The position numbers were made by a program, and so were the translations under genes. From assembly GCA_937146645.1 (NCBI GenBank), contig CAKZRQ010000056.1, positions 1-64,000 of the forward strand: a DNA stretch of 64,000 bases, written 5' to 3'. Below are positions 33,400-45,727 of the stretch, piece after piece; the first letter of the stretch is position 1; the number at the start of each line of letters is the position of its first letter. Below the pieces are notes generated by a model that worked only from the letters and a program-made list of their open reading frames with translations, did no database searches and was not told where the DNA came from. The stretch is from an uncultured Cyclobacteriaceae bacterium. Lineage in GTDB: Bacteria > Bacteroidota > Bacteroidia > Cytophagales > Cyclobacteriaceae.

Positions 33400-33579
33400 A
33401 TGGCTAAGATTAAAATTACTCAGGTAAAAAGTATCATTAACAGACCAAAGGATCAAAAGGGTACTATAGCGGCTCTAGGGCTTGGTAAAATGAATAAATC
33501 CGTGGTTCATGAGGCTACTCCTCAAATCCAGGGAATGGTTAATAAGGTGAATCACCTAGTAACAGTAGAGGAAGTTTAA
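33400..33579 (+). CDS. rpmD: 50S ribosomal protein L30 (not in supplied ORF track)
   Basis: Translated by eye: [59 protein letters not shown] (59 aa), between rpsE and rplO. Confidence 0.96.
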   Translation: MAKIKITQVKSIINRPKDQKGTIAALGLGKMNKSVVHEATPQIQGMVNKVNHLVTVEEV

Positions 33580-33581
33580 TT

Positions 33582-34031
33582 ATGAAACTACATACATTAA
33601 AACCAGCAGAAGGCTCCACTAAAAACAGAAAGCGAATCGGTCGTGGACAAGGTTCGGGGCGTGGAGGCACATCTACTAGAGGTCATAAAGGTGCTAAGTC
33701 AAGATCAGGTTATAAGACTAAGCTAGGTTTTGAAGGTGGTCAGATGCCACTTCAAAGAAGAATTCCTAAGTTTGGATTTAAACCTTTCAACAGAGTTGAG
33801 TTCAAGCCAGTAAATCTGGATACTCTTCAGGATCTTGCCGAGAAGCATAACCTTGACACTGTAACCTTGGATACTTTGGTATCTCACGGAATCGCTTCTA
33901 AGAATGATAGAATTAAAATTCTTGGTGGTGGTGAATTGAAAGCCAAACTAGATGTGACAGCGCATCAATTCTCAGCTTCAGCAGCGGCTGCAATTGAGAA
34001 GAATGGTGGAGCGGCAAATAAAATTGATTAA
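33582..34031 (+). CDS. rplO: 50S ribosomal protein L15
   Basis: [48 protein letters not shown] overlap with secY. Confidence 0.99.
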   Translation: MKLHTLKPAEGSTKNRKRIGRGQGSGRGGTSTRGHKGAKSRSGYKTKLGFEGGQMPLQRRIPKFGFKPFNRVEFKPVNLDTLQDLAEKHNLDTVTLDTLVSHGIASKNDRIKILGGGELKAKLDVTAHQFSASAAAAIEKNGGAANKID

Positions 34032-35350
34032 TGAAAAAATTTATTTCGACAATAAGGAACATCTTCTCTATCGAAGACCTTCGAGAAAGAATCCTCAATA
34101 CAATTGGGTTCCTAATCATTTTTAGATTAGGATCCTTTATTGTTTTACCAGGTGTAGACCCTTCAAAATTGAATGATGCACCAGAGGGTATTTTCGGGCT
34201 TATCGATACTTTCCTAGGAGGAGCATTTAGTAATGCATCCATCTTTGGTTTAGGTATCATGCCATATATATCTGCATCCATTGTGTTGCAGCTATTGACT
34301 GTCGGAGTACCTTATTTTCAGAAAATGCAAAAGGACGGGGAGTCTGGTCGTAAGAGAATTACCCAGATCACTCGTGTATTAACTATAGCTATTACAGTTG
34401 CTCAGGGTATAGGATATGTTACTGCAACTATCCTTCCTACAGGAGCTGTGATGATTAGCACACCTCTATTCATGACTAGTTCATTGATCCTTCTTTCTGC
34501 AGGAACAATGTTCTGTATGTGGCTAGGTGAGAAGATTACTGAAAAGGGTATCGGAAACGGTATCTCAATGCTGATCATGATTGGTATTATTTCTCGATTC
34601 CCGGGAGCGATCATTGCCGAGGTTCTTGGCAAAGGTACTTCTGGCATGTTGCTTCTTTTGATTGAAGCTGCAGTACTATTCTTTGTAGTAGTAGGAACAG
34701 TTGCATTAACAGAGGCAGTGAGAAAGATTCCGGTTCAATATGCTAAACAAGTTGTGGGTGGTAAAGTATATGGAGGACAGCGTCAGTACATTCCTATTAA
34801 GGTGAATGCGTCTGGTGTGATGCCAATTATCTTTGCCCAATCCTTGATGTTCGTTCCTGCTTTGATTGCACAGATCTGGGCTGGAGAGAGTGACATCGCA
34901 AACTATATCGGTACTACATTTAGTGATTTCACTTCATGGCAGTATAATTTGCTCTTTGCGGTGCTCATCATCATTTTCACCTTCTTCTATACAGCGATCA
35001 CCGTTAATCCCGAGCAGATAGCTGAGGACATGAAGAGGAATGGTGGGTTTATTCCTGGTATTAAGCCTGGAGCTCCTACTTCAGAATTTATTGATGGCAT
35101 CATTTCTAAGATTACTCTACCTGGATCTATCCTTCTTTCAGTGGTGGCGATCCTTCCAGCGATTGCGATTATCGCAGGTGTAGGTGGTGAGTTCGCTCAG
35201 TTCTACGGAGGTACTTCACTACTTATCATGGTAGGTGTAATTATGGATACATTGAGACAAATAGAGAGCTACCTTCTTATGCGTCATTATGAAGGCATGA
35301 TGAAGAGCGGTAATATGAAGAATAATTCTTCTAATTATCAGGTAGCCTAA
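34031..35350 (+). CDS. secY: Preprotein translocase subunit SecY
   Basis: 439 aa polytopic membrane protein; GIMPYISASIVLQLLT; QRQYIPIKVNASGVMPIIFAQ. Confidence 0.99.
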   Translation: MKKFISTIRNIFSIEDLRERILNTIGFLIIFRLGSFIVLPGVDPSKLNDAPEGIFGLIDTFLGGAFSNASIFGLGIMPYISASIVLQLLTVGVPYFQKMQKDGESGRKRITQITRVLTIAITVAQGIGYVTATILPTGAVMISTPLFMTSSLILLSAGTMFCMWLGEKITEKGIGNGISMLIMIGIISRFPGAIIAEVLGKGTSGMLLLLIEAAVLFFVVVGTVALTEAVRKIPVQYAKQVVGGKVYGGQRQYIPIKVNASGVMPIIFAQSLMFVPALIAQIWAGESDIANYIGTTFSDFTSWQYNLLFAVLIIIFTFFYTAITVNPEQIAEDMKRNGGFIPGIKPGAPTSEFIDGIISKITLPGSILLSVVAILPAIAIIAGVGGEFAQFYGGTSLLIMVGVIMDTLRQIESYLLMRHYEGMMKSGNMKNNSSNYQVA

Positions 35351-35351
35351 G

Positions 35352-36125
35352 ATGATTAATTATAAGACTTCGGAAGAAGTTCAGATAATAAAAGAGAGTG
35401 CCGACATACTTGGTAGAGCTCATGGAGAAGTAGCCAAGCATGTCAAAGAAGGGGTAAAGACCTCTTTTCTAGACAAAATTGCTGAAGAGTTTATCAGAGA
35501 TCACCAGGCTGTTCCTTCCTTTAAGGGATACAATGGTTTTCCTGCTGCACTTTGTATTTCTGTGAACGAAGTAGTCGTTCATGGATTTCCTAGCGATTAT
35601 GAATTGAAAGATGGCGATATAATCTCAGTAGATTGTGGAGTCTTTCACCAAGGTTTTCATAGCGATTCCGCTTATACGTATCCTATTGGTGAAGTCTCAC
35701 CTGCTGTCATAGCTTTATTAAAAGCCACTAAAGATTCATTGTATCTGGGAATCGAGCGTGCCGTAGTTGGTAATCGGATCGGAGATGTAGGTAATGCGAT
35801 TCAAAAGTTCGTCGAAGCCAAAGGCTACACGGTAGTCAGAGAGCTTGTCGGGCATGGAGTCGGTAAAAATCTGCATGAAGGACCGGAAGTCCCGAATTAT
35901 GGTAAGCGTGGAAGTGGACCTCTTCTCAAGTCTGGTATGGTGATCGCCATAGAGCCCATGGTAAATCTCGGGACAAGGAATATTGTCCAAGAGAGAGATG
36001 GCTGGACTATCCGCACTGCGGATCGTAAGCCTTCTGCACACTATGAGCATACGGTGGCGATTATGGAAGATAAAACAGAGGTCCTAACGACCCATAAATA
36101 CATAGAAGAGAATTTTAAATTCTAA
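35352..36125 (+). CDS. map: Type I methionyl aminopeptidase
   Basis: [10 protein letters not shown]-like [45 protein letters not shown]. Confidence 0.98.
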   Translation: MINYKTSEEVQIIKESADILGRAHGEVAKHVKEGVKTSFLDKIAEEFIRDHQAVPSFKGYNGFPAALCISVNEVVVHGFPSDYELKDGDIISVDCGVFHQGFHSDSAYTYPIGEVSPAVIALLKATKDSLYLGIERAVVGNRIGDVGNAIQKFVEAKGYTVVRELVGHGVGKNLHEGPEVPNYGKRGSGPLLKSGMVIAIEPMVNLGTRNIVQERDGWTIRTADRKPSAHYEHTVAIMEDKTEVLTTHKYIEENFKF

Positions 36126-36126
36126 T

Positions 36127-36345
36127 ATGGCTAAACAGACATCTATAGAACAAGATGGAACTATCGTAGAAGCATTGTCTAATGCGATGTTCAAAGTTGA
36201 ATTGGAAAATGGGCATCAACTGATCGCTCATATTTCAGGAAAAATGAGGATGAATTATATCAAGATTTTGCCTGGTGACAGAGTAAAACTTGAGATGTCT
36301 CCTTATGATTTGACAAAAGGTAGAATAGTATATCGATATAAATAA
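36127..36345 (+). CDS. infA: Translation initiation factor IF-1
   Basis: [66 protein letters not shown]. Confidence 0.99.
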   Translation: MAKQTSIEQDGTIVEALSNAMFKVELENGHQLIAHISGKMRMNYIKILPGDRVKLEMSPYDLTKGRIVYRYK

Positions 36346-36351
36346 AGTGAT

Positions 36352-36468
36352 ATGAAAGTTAAGGCATCTATCAAAAAGAGAAGTGCTGACTGTAAGGTGA
36401 TCCGTAGAAAAGGAAAGCTTTATGTCATCAATAAGAAGAATCCTAAGTTTAAACAAAGACAAGGTTAA
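36352..36468 (+). CDS. rpmJ: 50S ribosomal protein L36 (zinc-independent form; not in ORF track)
   Basis: Translated by eye: [38 protein letters not shown] (38 aa). Confidence 0.96.
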   Translation: MKVKASIKKRSADCKVIRRKGKLYVINKKNPKFKQRQG

Positions 36469-36471
36469 GTT

Positions 36472-36849
36472 ATGGCTAGAATTGCAGGTGTAGATATACC
36501 AGACAATAAGCGTGGCGAAATTGGACTTACTTATATCTTCGGAATAGGAAGAAGTTCAGCTCGCACGATTTTAGAGAAAGCCGGTATTTCCGTAGATAAA
36601 AAAGCAGGTGAGTGGACTGACGATGAGTCAACTGCCATCAGAAATATTATCGCAGAGGAATTTAGAACCGAAGGTGTTCTGAAATCAGAGATCCAATTAA
36701 ACATCAAGCGACTAATGGATATTGGTTGCTACAGAGGTTTGAGACACAGAAGAGGACTTCCAGTGCGTGGCCAGAAGACCAAGAACAACGCTAGAACAAG
36801 GAAGGGTAAGAGAAAAACTGTTGCTAACAAAAAGAAGGCAACTAAATAA
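36472..36849 (+). CDS. rpsM: 30S ribosomal protein S13
   Basis: [34 protein letters not shown]. Confidence 0.99.
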   Translation: MARIAGVDIPDNKRGEIGLTYIFGIGRSSARTILEKAGISVDKKAGEWTDDESTAIRNIIAEEFRTEGVLKSEIQLNIKRLMDIGCYRGLRHRRGLPVRGQKTKNNARTRKGKRKTVANKKKATK

Positions 36850-36864
36850 AACCTGATTTAGATT

Positions 36865-37263
36865 ATGGCTCAGAAAAGAAACGATAAAGCGAAGGGTAAA
36901 AAGAGAGTAGTTAAGGTGGAAGCCGTAGGGCAAGCTCACATCAGAGCATCCTTTAACAACATCATCATCTCTATCACCAATAACGCAGGACAGGTAATCT
37001 CTTGGGCTTCTGCCGGTAAAATGGGTTTCAGAGGTTCTAAGAAAAACACTCCTTACGCTGCGCAGATGGCCGCACAAAATTGTGGTCAGGTAGCCTATGA
37101 CTTAGGTTTGAGAAAAATCGAAGTATTTGTAAAAGGACCAGGTTCCGGACGTGAGTCTGCGATCAGAACTTTGCAAAATGTAGGATTGGACGTAACCACC
37201 ATCACTGATGTGACTCCTATGCCACACAATGGATGTCGTCCTCCAAAGCGTAGAAGAGTTTAA
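36865..37263 (+). CDS. rpsK: 30S ribosomal protein S11
   Basis: [44 protein letters not shown]. Confidence 0.99.
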   Translation: MAQKRNDKAKGKKRVVKVEAVGQAHIRASFNNIIISITNNAGQVISWASAGKMGFRGSKKNTPYAAQMAAQNCGQVAYDLGLRKIEVFVKGPGSGRESAIRTLQNVGLDVTTITDVTPMPHNGCRPPKRRRV

Positions 37264-37281
37264 TATTAAAGATTAGAAAGA

Positions 37282-37887
37282 ATGGCTAGATATACAGGTC
37301 CTAAATCCAAGATCGCCAGAAAATTTGGCGAGCCTATCGAAGGGCATAGCAAAGCACTTCAGAAAAAGAACTATCCTCCCGGACAACACGGAAGAGGAAG
37401 AAGAAAGAAGCAATCTGAATACGCAATTCAGCTAGCTGAAAAGCAGAAAGCAAAATACATCTACGGTGTATTGGAAAGACAATTTGCTAAGATGTTCGGA
37501 ATCGCTTCTAGAAAATCTGGTATTACTGGTGAGAACCTTCTTCAGCTTTTGGAAGCAAGATTGGACAACACAGTATACAGAATGGGAATCTCTCCCACGA
37601 GAAGAGGAGCGAGACAGCTCGTTTCTCACAAGCATATCCTAGTAAACGGTGAGGTGGTAAATATTCCATCGTTCACGTTGAAGCCAGGTGATGTAGTATC
37701 TGTGAGAGAGCGTTCTAAGTCGCTTGAAGCGATTACTAGTAGCTTAGCCGGTAGAGGTGCCATGCAGTATCCTTGGTTAGAGTGGGATTTGGCCTCATTG
37801 ACCGGTAAATTCGTCAGTATTCCTAGCAGAGATGATATTCCTGAGAATATCAAGGAGCAGCTTATTGTCGAACTTTACTCTAAGTAA
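37282..37887 (+). CDS. rpsD: 30S ribosomal protein S4
   Basis: [37 protein letters not shown]; cysteine-free. Confidence 0.99.
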   Translation: MARYTGPKSKIARKFGEPIEGHSKALQKKNYPPGQHGRGRRKKQSEYAIQLAEKQKAKYIYGVLERQFAKMFGIASRKSGITGENLLQLLEARLDNTVYRMGISPTRRGARQLVSHKHILVNGEVVNIPSFTLKPGDVVSVRERSKSLEAITSSLAGRGAMQYPWLEWDLASLTGKFVSIPSRDDIPENIKEQLIVELYSK

Positions 37888-37920
37888 AATTTATTTTCAG
37901 CTTTAAACAGAATAAACTAT

Positions 37921-38910
37921 ATGTCCATACTAGCATTTCAAATGCCCGAAAAAGTGGTAATGGAAAAGGCCGATGATTTTCACGGACTATTTACCTTCAA
38001 ACCACTTGAAAAAGGCTACGGAGTTACCATCGGTAATGCATTGAGAAGAATTCTTCTATCCTCTCTAGAGGGATATGCTATTACTAGTGTAAAGCTTCCA
38101 GGTGTTGTTCATGAGTTTTCTACCATCGAAGGTGTAGTAGAAGATGTAACTGACATCATCCTTAATCTTAAGCAAGTGCGATTCAAAAAAGTGCACGAAG
38201 CTTTTGATGGTAAGATTACCGTAGAAATCAAGAATCAATCAGTTTTCACAGCTGGGGACATCGCAAAGTTTACTTCTTCTTTTGAGATCTTGAATCCAGA
38301 TCAGGTAATCTGTAACCTGGATCCATCTACAACCTTCGAAATGGAGATTGTAATCGAAAAAGGAAGAGGATACTTACCAGCTGAAGAATCCAAACCAAAA
38401 GAGCAGGTATTCGGAACTATCGCTATCGATGCGGTATTTACTCCGATCAAGAATGTGAAGTACAGTGTAGAAAACACTCGTGTTGAGCAGAAGACTGACT
38501 TTGAAATGCTTGTGCTTGAAGTAACTACTGATGGATCTATCCACCCAGAGAAGGCGCTTCAGGAATCAGCAAAGATTTTGATCCAGCACTTCATGCTATT
38601 CTCTGATCAGACTATGGTTCTTGATTCTACCGGAATCGCTGAGCCAGAGCCGATCGATGAGGAATTCCTTCACATGAGAAAGCTTCTTAAGACTTCATTG
38701 AGCGATTTGGACCTTTCAGTAAGAGCATTCAATTGCTTGAAAGCTGCAGACGTGAAGACTCTTGGAGACCTTGCGAAGCTTGAAATCTCTGACATGATGA
38801 AGTTCAGAAACTTCGGTAAGAAGTCTCTTGCTGAGTTGGAGCAGTTGATTCAGGAGAAAGGATTGACTTTTGGAATGGATATTTCAAAGTATAAACTTGA
38901 AGAAGAATAA
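37921..38910 (+). CDS. rpoA: DNA-directed RNA polymerase subunit alpha
   Basis: [41 protein letters not shown]; alpha-CTD present. Confidence 0.99.
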   Translation: MSILAFQMPEKVVMEKADDFHGLFTFKPLEKGYGVTIGNALRRILLSSLEGYAITSVKLPGVVHEFSTIEGVVEDVTDIILNLKQVRFKKVHEAFDGKITVEIKNQSVFTAGDIAKFTSSFEILNPDQVICNLDPSTTFEMEIVIEKGRGYLPAEESKPKEQVFGTIAIDAVFTPIKNVKYSVENTRVEQKTDFEMLVLEVTTDGSIHPEKALQESAKILIQHFMLFSDQTMVLDSTGIAEPEPIDEEFLHMRKLLKTSLSDLDLSVRAFNCLKAADVKTLGDLAKLEISDMMKFRNFGKKSLAELEQLIQEKGLTFGMDISKYKLEEE

Positions 38911-38916
38911 AATATC

Positions 38917-39573
38917 ATGAGACACGGTAAGAAATTTAACCACCTCGGGAGAAAATCAGCTCACAGAAAGGCTATGCTTTCTAACATGGCTACCTCTTTG
39001 ATTCTTCATAAGCGTATCACTACTACTCTTGCTAAAGCCAAAGAATTGAAGAAGTACGTGGAGCCGCTTATTACTCGAGCGAAAGAAGATACGACTCACA
39101 ATCGTCGTATGGCTTTCTCTTACTTGAAGAATAAGGAAGCGATCAAGGATCTATTTGGTGAGGTGATCGATCGAGTGGGAAGCAGACCAGGAGGGTATAC
39201 TCGAATCATCAAGACTGGTTACAGACTAGGTGACAATGCAGAGATGTGTATCATTGAGCTTGTAGACTTTAATGAGCTAATGCAGAAAGAAGCTAAGCCT
39301 GCTAAGAAGACTACAAGAAGATCTAGAAGAAGCGGTGGCAAGGCCAAAGCTACTCCAGCTGCTGAAACTGCAGTTGAAGAAGTGGTGGAAGAAGCTCCAG
39401 TCGTTGAAGAGACTCCTGCTGTGGAAGAGACTCCAGAAGCAGAGGTAGTTGAAACTGTTGAGGAAGAGACTGCAGAAGAAGTGAAGGCTGAAGAGCCAGC
39501 TGCTGAGGCGGACGAAACTCCTGAAGCAGATGCTTCTGAAGACGAAGACGATAAGAAAACTGAAGACAAGTAA
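38917..39573 (+). CDS. rplQ: 50S ribosomal protein L17 with long acidic C-terminal extension
   Basis: [56 protein letters not shown]; then Glu/Ala/Val-rich tail. Confidence 0.98.
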   Translation: MRHGKKFNHLGRKSAHRKAMLSNMATSLILHKRITTTLAKAKELKKYVEPLITRAKEDTTHNRRMAFSYLKNKEAIKDLFGEVIDRVGSRPGGYTRIIKTGYRLGDNAEMCIIELVDFNELMQKEAKPAKKTTRRSRRSGGKAKATPAAETAVEEVVEEAPVVEETPAVEETPEAEVVETVEEETAEEVKAEEPAAEADETPEADASEDEDDKKTEDK

Positions 39574-39594
39574 TTGAATCAGTTGAAGATAGAA

Positions 39595-39629
39595 AAAGGA
39601 TTGAGCGGTAGTTCAATCCTTTTTTTTTG
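39595..39629 (+). terminator. Terminator after rplQ
   Basis: AAAGGATTGA-GCGGTAG-TTCAATCCTTT followed by T-run. Confidence 0.85.
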
Positions 39630-39682
39630 TCTGAAGAATTATAGCTTCAGAGATTTATTTAACTTTGGGCAAAATCTCTAAA

Positions 39683-42083
<2,401 letters not shown>

Positions 42084-42104
42084 AAGCTTGCAGTCGAACG
42101 TAAT

Positions 42105-42132
42105 AAAGGCAACCGAGAGGTTGCCTTTTTTT
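42105..42132 (+). terminator. Terminator after eno
   Basis: AAAGGCAACC-GAGA-GGTTGCCTTTTTTT. Confidence 0.88.
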
Positions 42133-42172
42133 GCATCATTTTTGTGTCTATCTTTTCATAACCATTTGTCGT

Positions 42173-42460
42173 ATGAAGCAAGTCTTGAAATTCGCAAAGA
42201 ATAATTATCTATTAGGAGCAGTATTTTTTCTCTTTTGGATGATTTTCATTGATTCAAATAACCTTGTGAATCAGTATCAGCTTAGCAAGAAATTAGGAGA
42301 CTTGGAGGATCAGAAGGAGTATTATCAGGAGAGAAAGGAAATCATTACGGCTCAAAGGGAAGAATTACTGAGTAATCCTGAACTTCTGGAGAAGTTTGCT
42401 CGTGAGCAATACTTAATGAAGAAGAAAACAGAGGACCTTTATGTTATCGTCAAGAAGTAA
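42173..42460 (+). CDS. FtsB/DivIC-family septum formation initiator
   Basis: Single TM plus coiled coil: MKQVLKFAKNNYLLGAVFFLFWMIFIDSNNLVNQYQLSKKLGDLEDQKEYYQERKEIITAQREELLSNPELLEKFAREQYLMKKKTEDLYVI; start trimmed. Confidence 0.88.
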   Translation: MKQVLKFAKNNYLLGAVFFLFWMIFIDSNNLVNQYQLSKKLGDLEDQKEYYQERKEIITAQREELLSNPELLEKFAREQYLMKKKTEDLYVIVKK

Positions 42461-42992
42461 AATCGCTTTCCTCTCCCTATTTTTTTTTCTGGGGATTAGC
42501 TTTGGTACGCTCGCTCAAAGAGAAATAGACCCGGAAGAAAAGCCACCGTTAAAAGATCGTCTTTATTATGGAGGTAATTTTGGGTTTCAGTTTGGAACAG
42601 TTACCCTAATCGATATTTCTCCATTAGTCGGGGTGATGGTTACACCAAGGTTTTCATCAGGTATTGGCATTACTTATCAATTTTTCGACGATAGAAGATT
42701 TGTAGGTGGTCAAACCTCGAGCTATGGTGGCCGAATTTTTTCACGCTATAATGTTCTTCCCAATGTATTTGCACATGCCGAGTTTGAATCTATCAATTTC
42801 GATAATTATAATGTGATTTCAGATCAGTTCGAGAGGATTTGGTCCAATGCCCTTTTTCTAGGAGGGGGTTACTTTGCACCTTTCGGTCAGAATGGGGGTG
42901 CTAATTTCACCTTCTTATATAATGTGCTCCACGATAATCTTAGGTCACCTTATGGAGAACCTTATGTGATCAGGATCGGTTTCGTATTATAG
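42441..42992 (+). CDS. Putative outer membrane beta-barrel protein, unknown function
   Basis: 183 aa, signal peptide (SKIAFLSLFFFLGISFGTLAQ), alternating aromatic/glycine beta-strand pattern; overlaps the divIC-like gene by 20 nt. Confidence 0.6.
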   Translation: MLSSRSKIAFLSLFFFLGISFGTLAQREIDPEEKPPLKDRLYYGGNFGFQFGTVTLIDISPLVGVMVTPRFSSGIGITYQFFDDRRFVGGQTSSYGGRIFSRYNVLPNVFAHAEFESINFDNYNVISDQFERIWSNALFLGGGYFAPFGQNGGANFTFLYNVLHDNLRSPYGEPYVIRIGFVL

Positions 42993-43007
42993 AAACCAGA
43001 CCTATTT

Positions 43008-43835
43008 ATGAATTCATTTTTAGAAAAGCTACACGCAGCGCACCGCGACTGTAGTGACTGCCCCTCTCCAAAAGCCGTTCAGGATTTCTTTTCTGAAGTC
43101 TTGGGACTTCTGTTTCCAGAGTTCACGGTTCAAAGAATTGAAGACCCTGATGAAATAAGAAAAGAGCTCAATCGGCTTGAAAGTTATTTTTCTGATTTAT
43201 TGATTCGGAATCCTCATTTATATGAAGGTGATGGGAAAGAAATAGCAAAAGCTTTTTTCAGCAATCTTGAGAGAGTATTCGATTCCATTAATCAGGATAT
43301 TGATGCGATGTTTGAAGGTGACCCTGCTGCTAAGAGCAGAACCGAAATAGTGAGAAGTTATCCTGGCTTTTTTGCGATAGCAGCCTATCGCGTGGCGCAT
43401 GAAATTCATAAGCTTGGTGTTCAATTGATCCCGAGAATTATTACTGAGTTTGCCCACGGCAAAACAGGGATAGACATTCATCCAGGAGCCCAGATAGGTC
43501 ATCATTTCTGTATAGATCATGGTACTGGAGTTGTGATTGGTGAAACCACCAATATTGGTAACCATGTGAAGATTTATCAGGGAGTTACTCTTGGAGCTCT
43601 TAGTGTTCGAAAGAAGGATGCCGATAGCAAAAGACATCCTACCATAGAGGATAAAGTGGTCATTTATGCTGGAGCGACGATTTTGGGCGGTGAGACGACA
43701 ATTGGGGAGAACACAGTGATCGGAGGAAATGTATGGCTCACTAAAAGTGTTCCTGCTAACAGTAGAGTTTACTACCAGTCCAGAATGCATAATGAGAATT
43801 CTGGCGTTACCGATACCTACGTTTTCAAAGGATAA
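43008..43835 (+). CDS. cysE: Serine O-acetyltransferase
   Basis: GIDIHPGAQIGHHFCIDHGTGVVIGETTNIGNHVKIYQGVTLGAL hexapeptide repeats; adjacent to cysteine synthase. Confidence 0.93.
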   Translation: MNSFLEKLHAAHRDCSDCPSPKAVQDFFSEVLGLLFPEFTVQRIEDPDEIRKELNRLESYFSDLLIRNPHLYEGDGKEIAKAFFSNLERVFDSINQDIDAMFEGDPAAKSRTEIVRSYPGFFAIAAYRVAHEIHKLGVQLIPRIITEFAHGKTGIDIHPGAQIGHHFCIDHGTGVVIGETTNIGNHVKIYQGVTLGALSVRKKDADSKRHPTIEDKVVIYAGATILGGETTIGENTVIGGNVWLTKSVPANSRVYYQSRMHNENSGVTDTYVFKG

Positions 43836-43838
43836 AAA

Positions 43839-44717
43839 ATGAAGCTTTTTGAATTAATTGGAAATACTCCATTGGTGGAGCTACGGTCCATTCCCACTAA
43901 TCCAAATGTCCAGATTCTGTGTAAGATGGAGGGTCAAAATCCTGGTGGAAGTGTAAAAGATAGAGCCGCATATAATATGCTTCAATCGGCTCTTGACAGA
44001 GAAGAAATTAAGCCCGGAGATAAACTAGTCGAAGCGACGAGTGGAAATACTGGAATAGCCTTGGCCATGGTGGCCAAAGTCTTGGGACTCGATATGACAC
44101 TGATCCTTCCTGATAACTCTACTCGCGAAAGAGTTTTATCTATGGAGGCTTTTGGAGCCCGAGTAATTCTTACACCTGCGGCAAAAACCATCGAGTATTC
44201 CAGGACACTTGCCGAGGAAATGCGTGATGAAGAAGGCTACTTCATGCTGAATCAATTTGGCAACCCGGATAATTACATGGCTCATTACAAAACTACCGGC
44301 CCAGAAATTTGGAGGGAGACCGAGGGGAAGGTTACTCACTTCGTTTCAGCGATGGGAACCACCGGGACAATCATGGGTGTTTCACGATTCCTTAAGGAAA
44401 AGAATTCCAAAATCCAGATAGTAGGAACTCAGCCAACTGATGGATCCAGAATTCCTGGAATCAGAAGATGGTCCCCAGAATTTTTACCCAAGATTTTCGA
44501 ACCAGAACGGGTAGATCGAGTGATTGATGTGTCTCAAGATCAAGCCACAGCCATGACGAGGAGAATGGCCAAAGAAGAAGGAATCCTTGCAGGCATGAGT
44601 AGTGGAGGAGCACTCTCAGCTGCCATCGAGCTTTCTAAAGAATTAGAAGAGGGTCTGATCGTGTGTATCACCTGCGATCGAGGAGATAGGTATTTAAGTT
44701 CTGATTTATTCGGTTGA
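43839..44717 (+). CDS. cysM: Cysteine synthase (CysM-type)
   Basis: LIGNTPLVELRSI...KMEGQNPGGSVKDRAAYNML...TSGNTGIALAMVA; 292 aa, CysM length class. Confidence 0.9.
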   Translation: MKLFELIGNTPLVELRSIPTNPNVQILCKMEGQNPGGSVKDRAAYNMLQSALDREEIKPGDKLVEATSGNTGIALAMVAKVLGLDMTLILPDNSTRERVLSMEAFGARVILTPAAKTIEYSRTLAEEMRDEEGYFMLNQFGNPDNYMAHYKTTGPEIWRETEGKVTHFVSAMGTTGTIMGVSRFLKEKNSKIQIVGTQPTDGSRIPGIRRWSPEFLPKIFEPERVDRVIDVSQDQATAMTRRMAKEEGILAGMSSGGALSAAIELSKELEEGLIVCITCDRGDRYLSSDLFG

Positions 44718-44727
44718 GCTCATTGAT

Positions 44728-45639
44728 TTAAACTAGGGTCTTCATCTTTGCTAGTCCTGTGCTGGCTACCTCTAGGGCATCCATTTCCCATAAGGCGGGA
44801 TTGAAAAGTTCGAGGGAAAGAATCTTGGTTCCGCCCATCGCGGTCAGTGTTTCCATGATCTCTTTGATCGGTGAGGCGCCGTCACCAGGATATACACGAT
44901 CCTTATCTTCTTGCTGTTCGCGAGGAATATCGCTCACGTAATCGTTCAAGTGGAAAATTTCAATGGCATTCCCATTAATCAGTTTTAATCCTTCAAATCC
45001 CGAACCACCGCGGAAAAGGTGATAAATATCTGGAAGTAATCTGGCGTCAGGATCGTTTGCTGCGGCTGCCACTGCAAGAGCTTGACTCAAGTGATAAAAA
45101 GGTTTATATGCTCCCCAGAATTCCAGCTGAGGCATCACTCCGGTTTTTCTACCTAACTCAAGGAGTCGAGCATACTTCTCACCTGCTTCTAATGGATCTA
45201 CCGGAGCTACCGTCCCAATGGCAGGCGCTGCTATTCGTGTACAACCTATTTCAGCCAACATATTCATTTCTCTTTCCATCTGCTCAAAACCGGCCTTACT
45301 CGTAGCTTCATCCTGTGCCATCCATTTGGCAAAACCTATGGCACTGAAAGCTTCAAGGTTATTATCCCTGAGTGTCTTTTTTATTTGAGCTAAGGAACCT
45401 CCTTCTTTTAAGAAACTTTCCATATCTCTTATCCAGACTTCAATTCCATCGTAGCCTGCTTTTCCTGCTGTTTCCAAAGTTTTGAGTAGCCCAAGGTTTT
45501 GGCCAGAGATGGTGCTAGTATTTAGTGAAAACAGAAAATTCGCTGATTTCTTCGGCTTTGCTTCGCTAATCTGCGTAGCTAATGGTAATGCAGCGGTTCC
45601 TAAGGCTAGGGATTTCAGGACTTTTCTACGATTGGTCAT
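44728..45639 (-). CDS. Sugar phosphate isomerase/epimerase family (TIM barrel) with Tat-like signal
   Basis: MTNRRKVLKSLALGTAALPLATQISEA leader; AGYDGIEVWIRD, FHLNDYVSDIPREQ...YPGDGASPIKEIM. Confidence 0.82.
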   Translation of the reverse strand: MTNRRKVLKSLALGTAALPLATQISEAKPKKSANFLFSLNTSTISGQNLGLLKTLETAGKAGYDGIEVWIRDMESFLKEGGSLAQIKKTLRDNNLEAFSAIGFAKWMAQDEATSKAGFEQMEREMNMLAEIGCTRIAAPAIGTVAPVDPLEAGEKYARLLELGRKTGVMPQLEFWGAYKPFYHLSQALAVAAAANDPDARLLPDIYHLFRGGSGFEGLKLINGNAIEIFHLNDYVSDIPREQQEDKDRVYPGDGASPIKEIMETLTAMGGTKILSLELFNPALWEMDALEVASTGLAKMKTLV

Positions 45640-45727
45640 AGGTTTAATTTTTTTTGAGCTATGTTTCAAAGAATATGTTCCTCATCCCCCGAATGGATCA
45701 GTGCAGAGTACAAACACCCTTTGGTTA

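Noticed and set aside
39400-39570. Repetitive GAAGAA/GAGACTCC tract as a possible tandem repeat or CRISPR-like element
   Set aside because: In frame with rplQ and irregular; explained as a low-complexity coding tail, with no repeat-spacer structure.
39219-39616. Two minus-strand ORFs antisense to rplQ (Ser- and Leu/Gln-rich)
   Set aside because: Direct complement of the repetitive acidic L17 tail (GAA/GCT-rich); low-complexity artefacts.
43218-43790. 190-aa minus-strand ORF antisense to cysE
   Set aside because: Fully nested in a conserved hexapeptide-repeat gene; the length comes from codon bias.
45482-45727. N-terminal 82-residue extension of ORF 45482..46456
   Set aside because: Overlaps the divergent epimerase gene and precedes a clear signal peptide Met at 45728.
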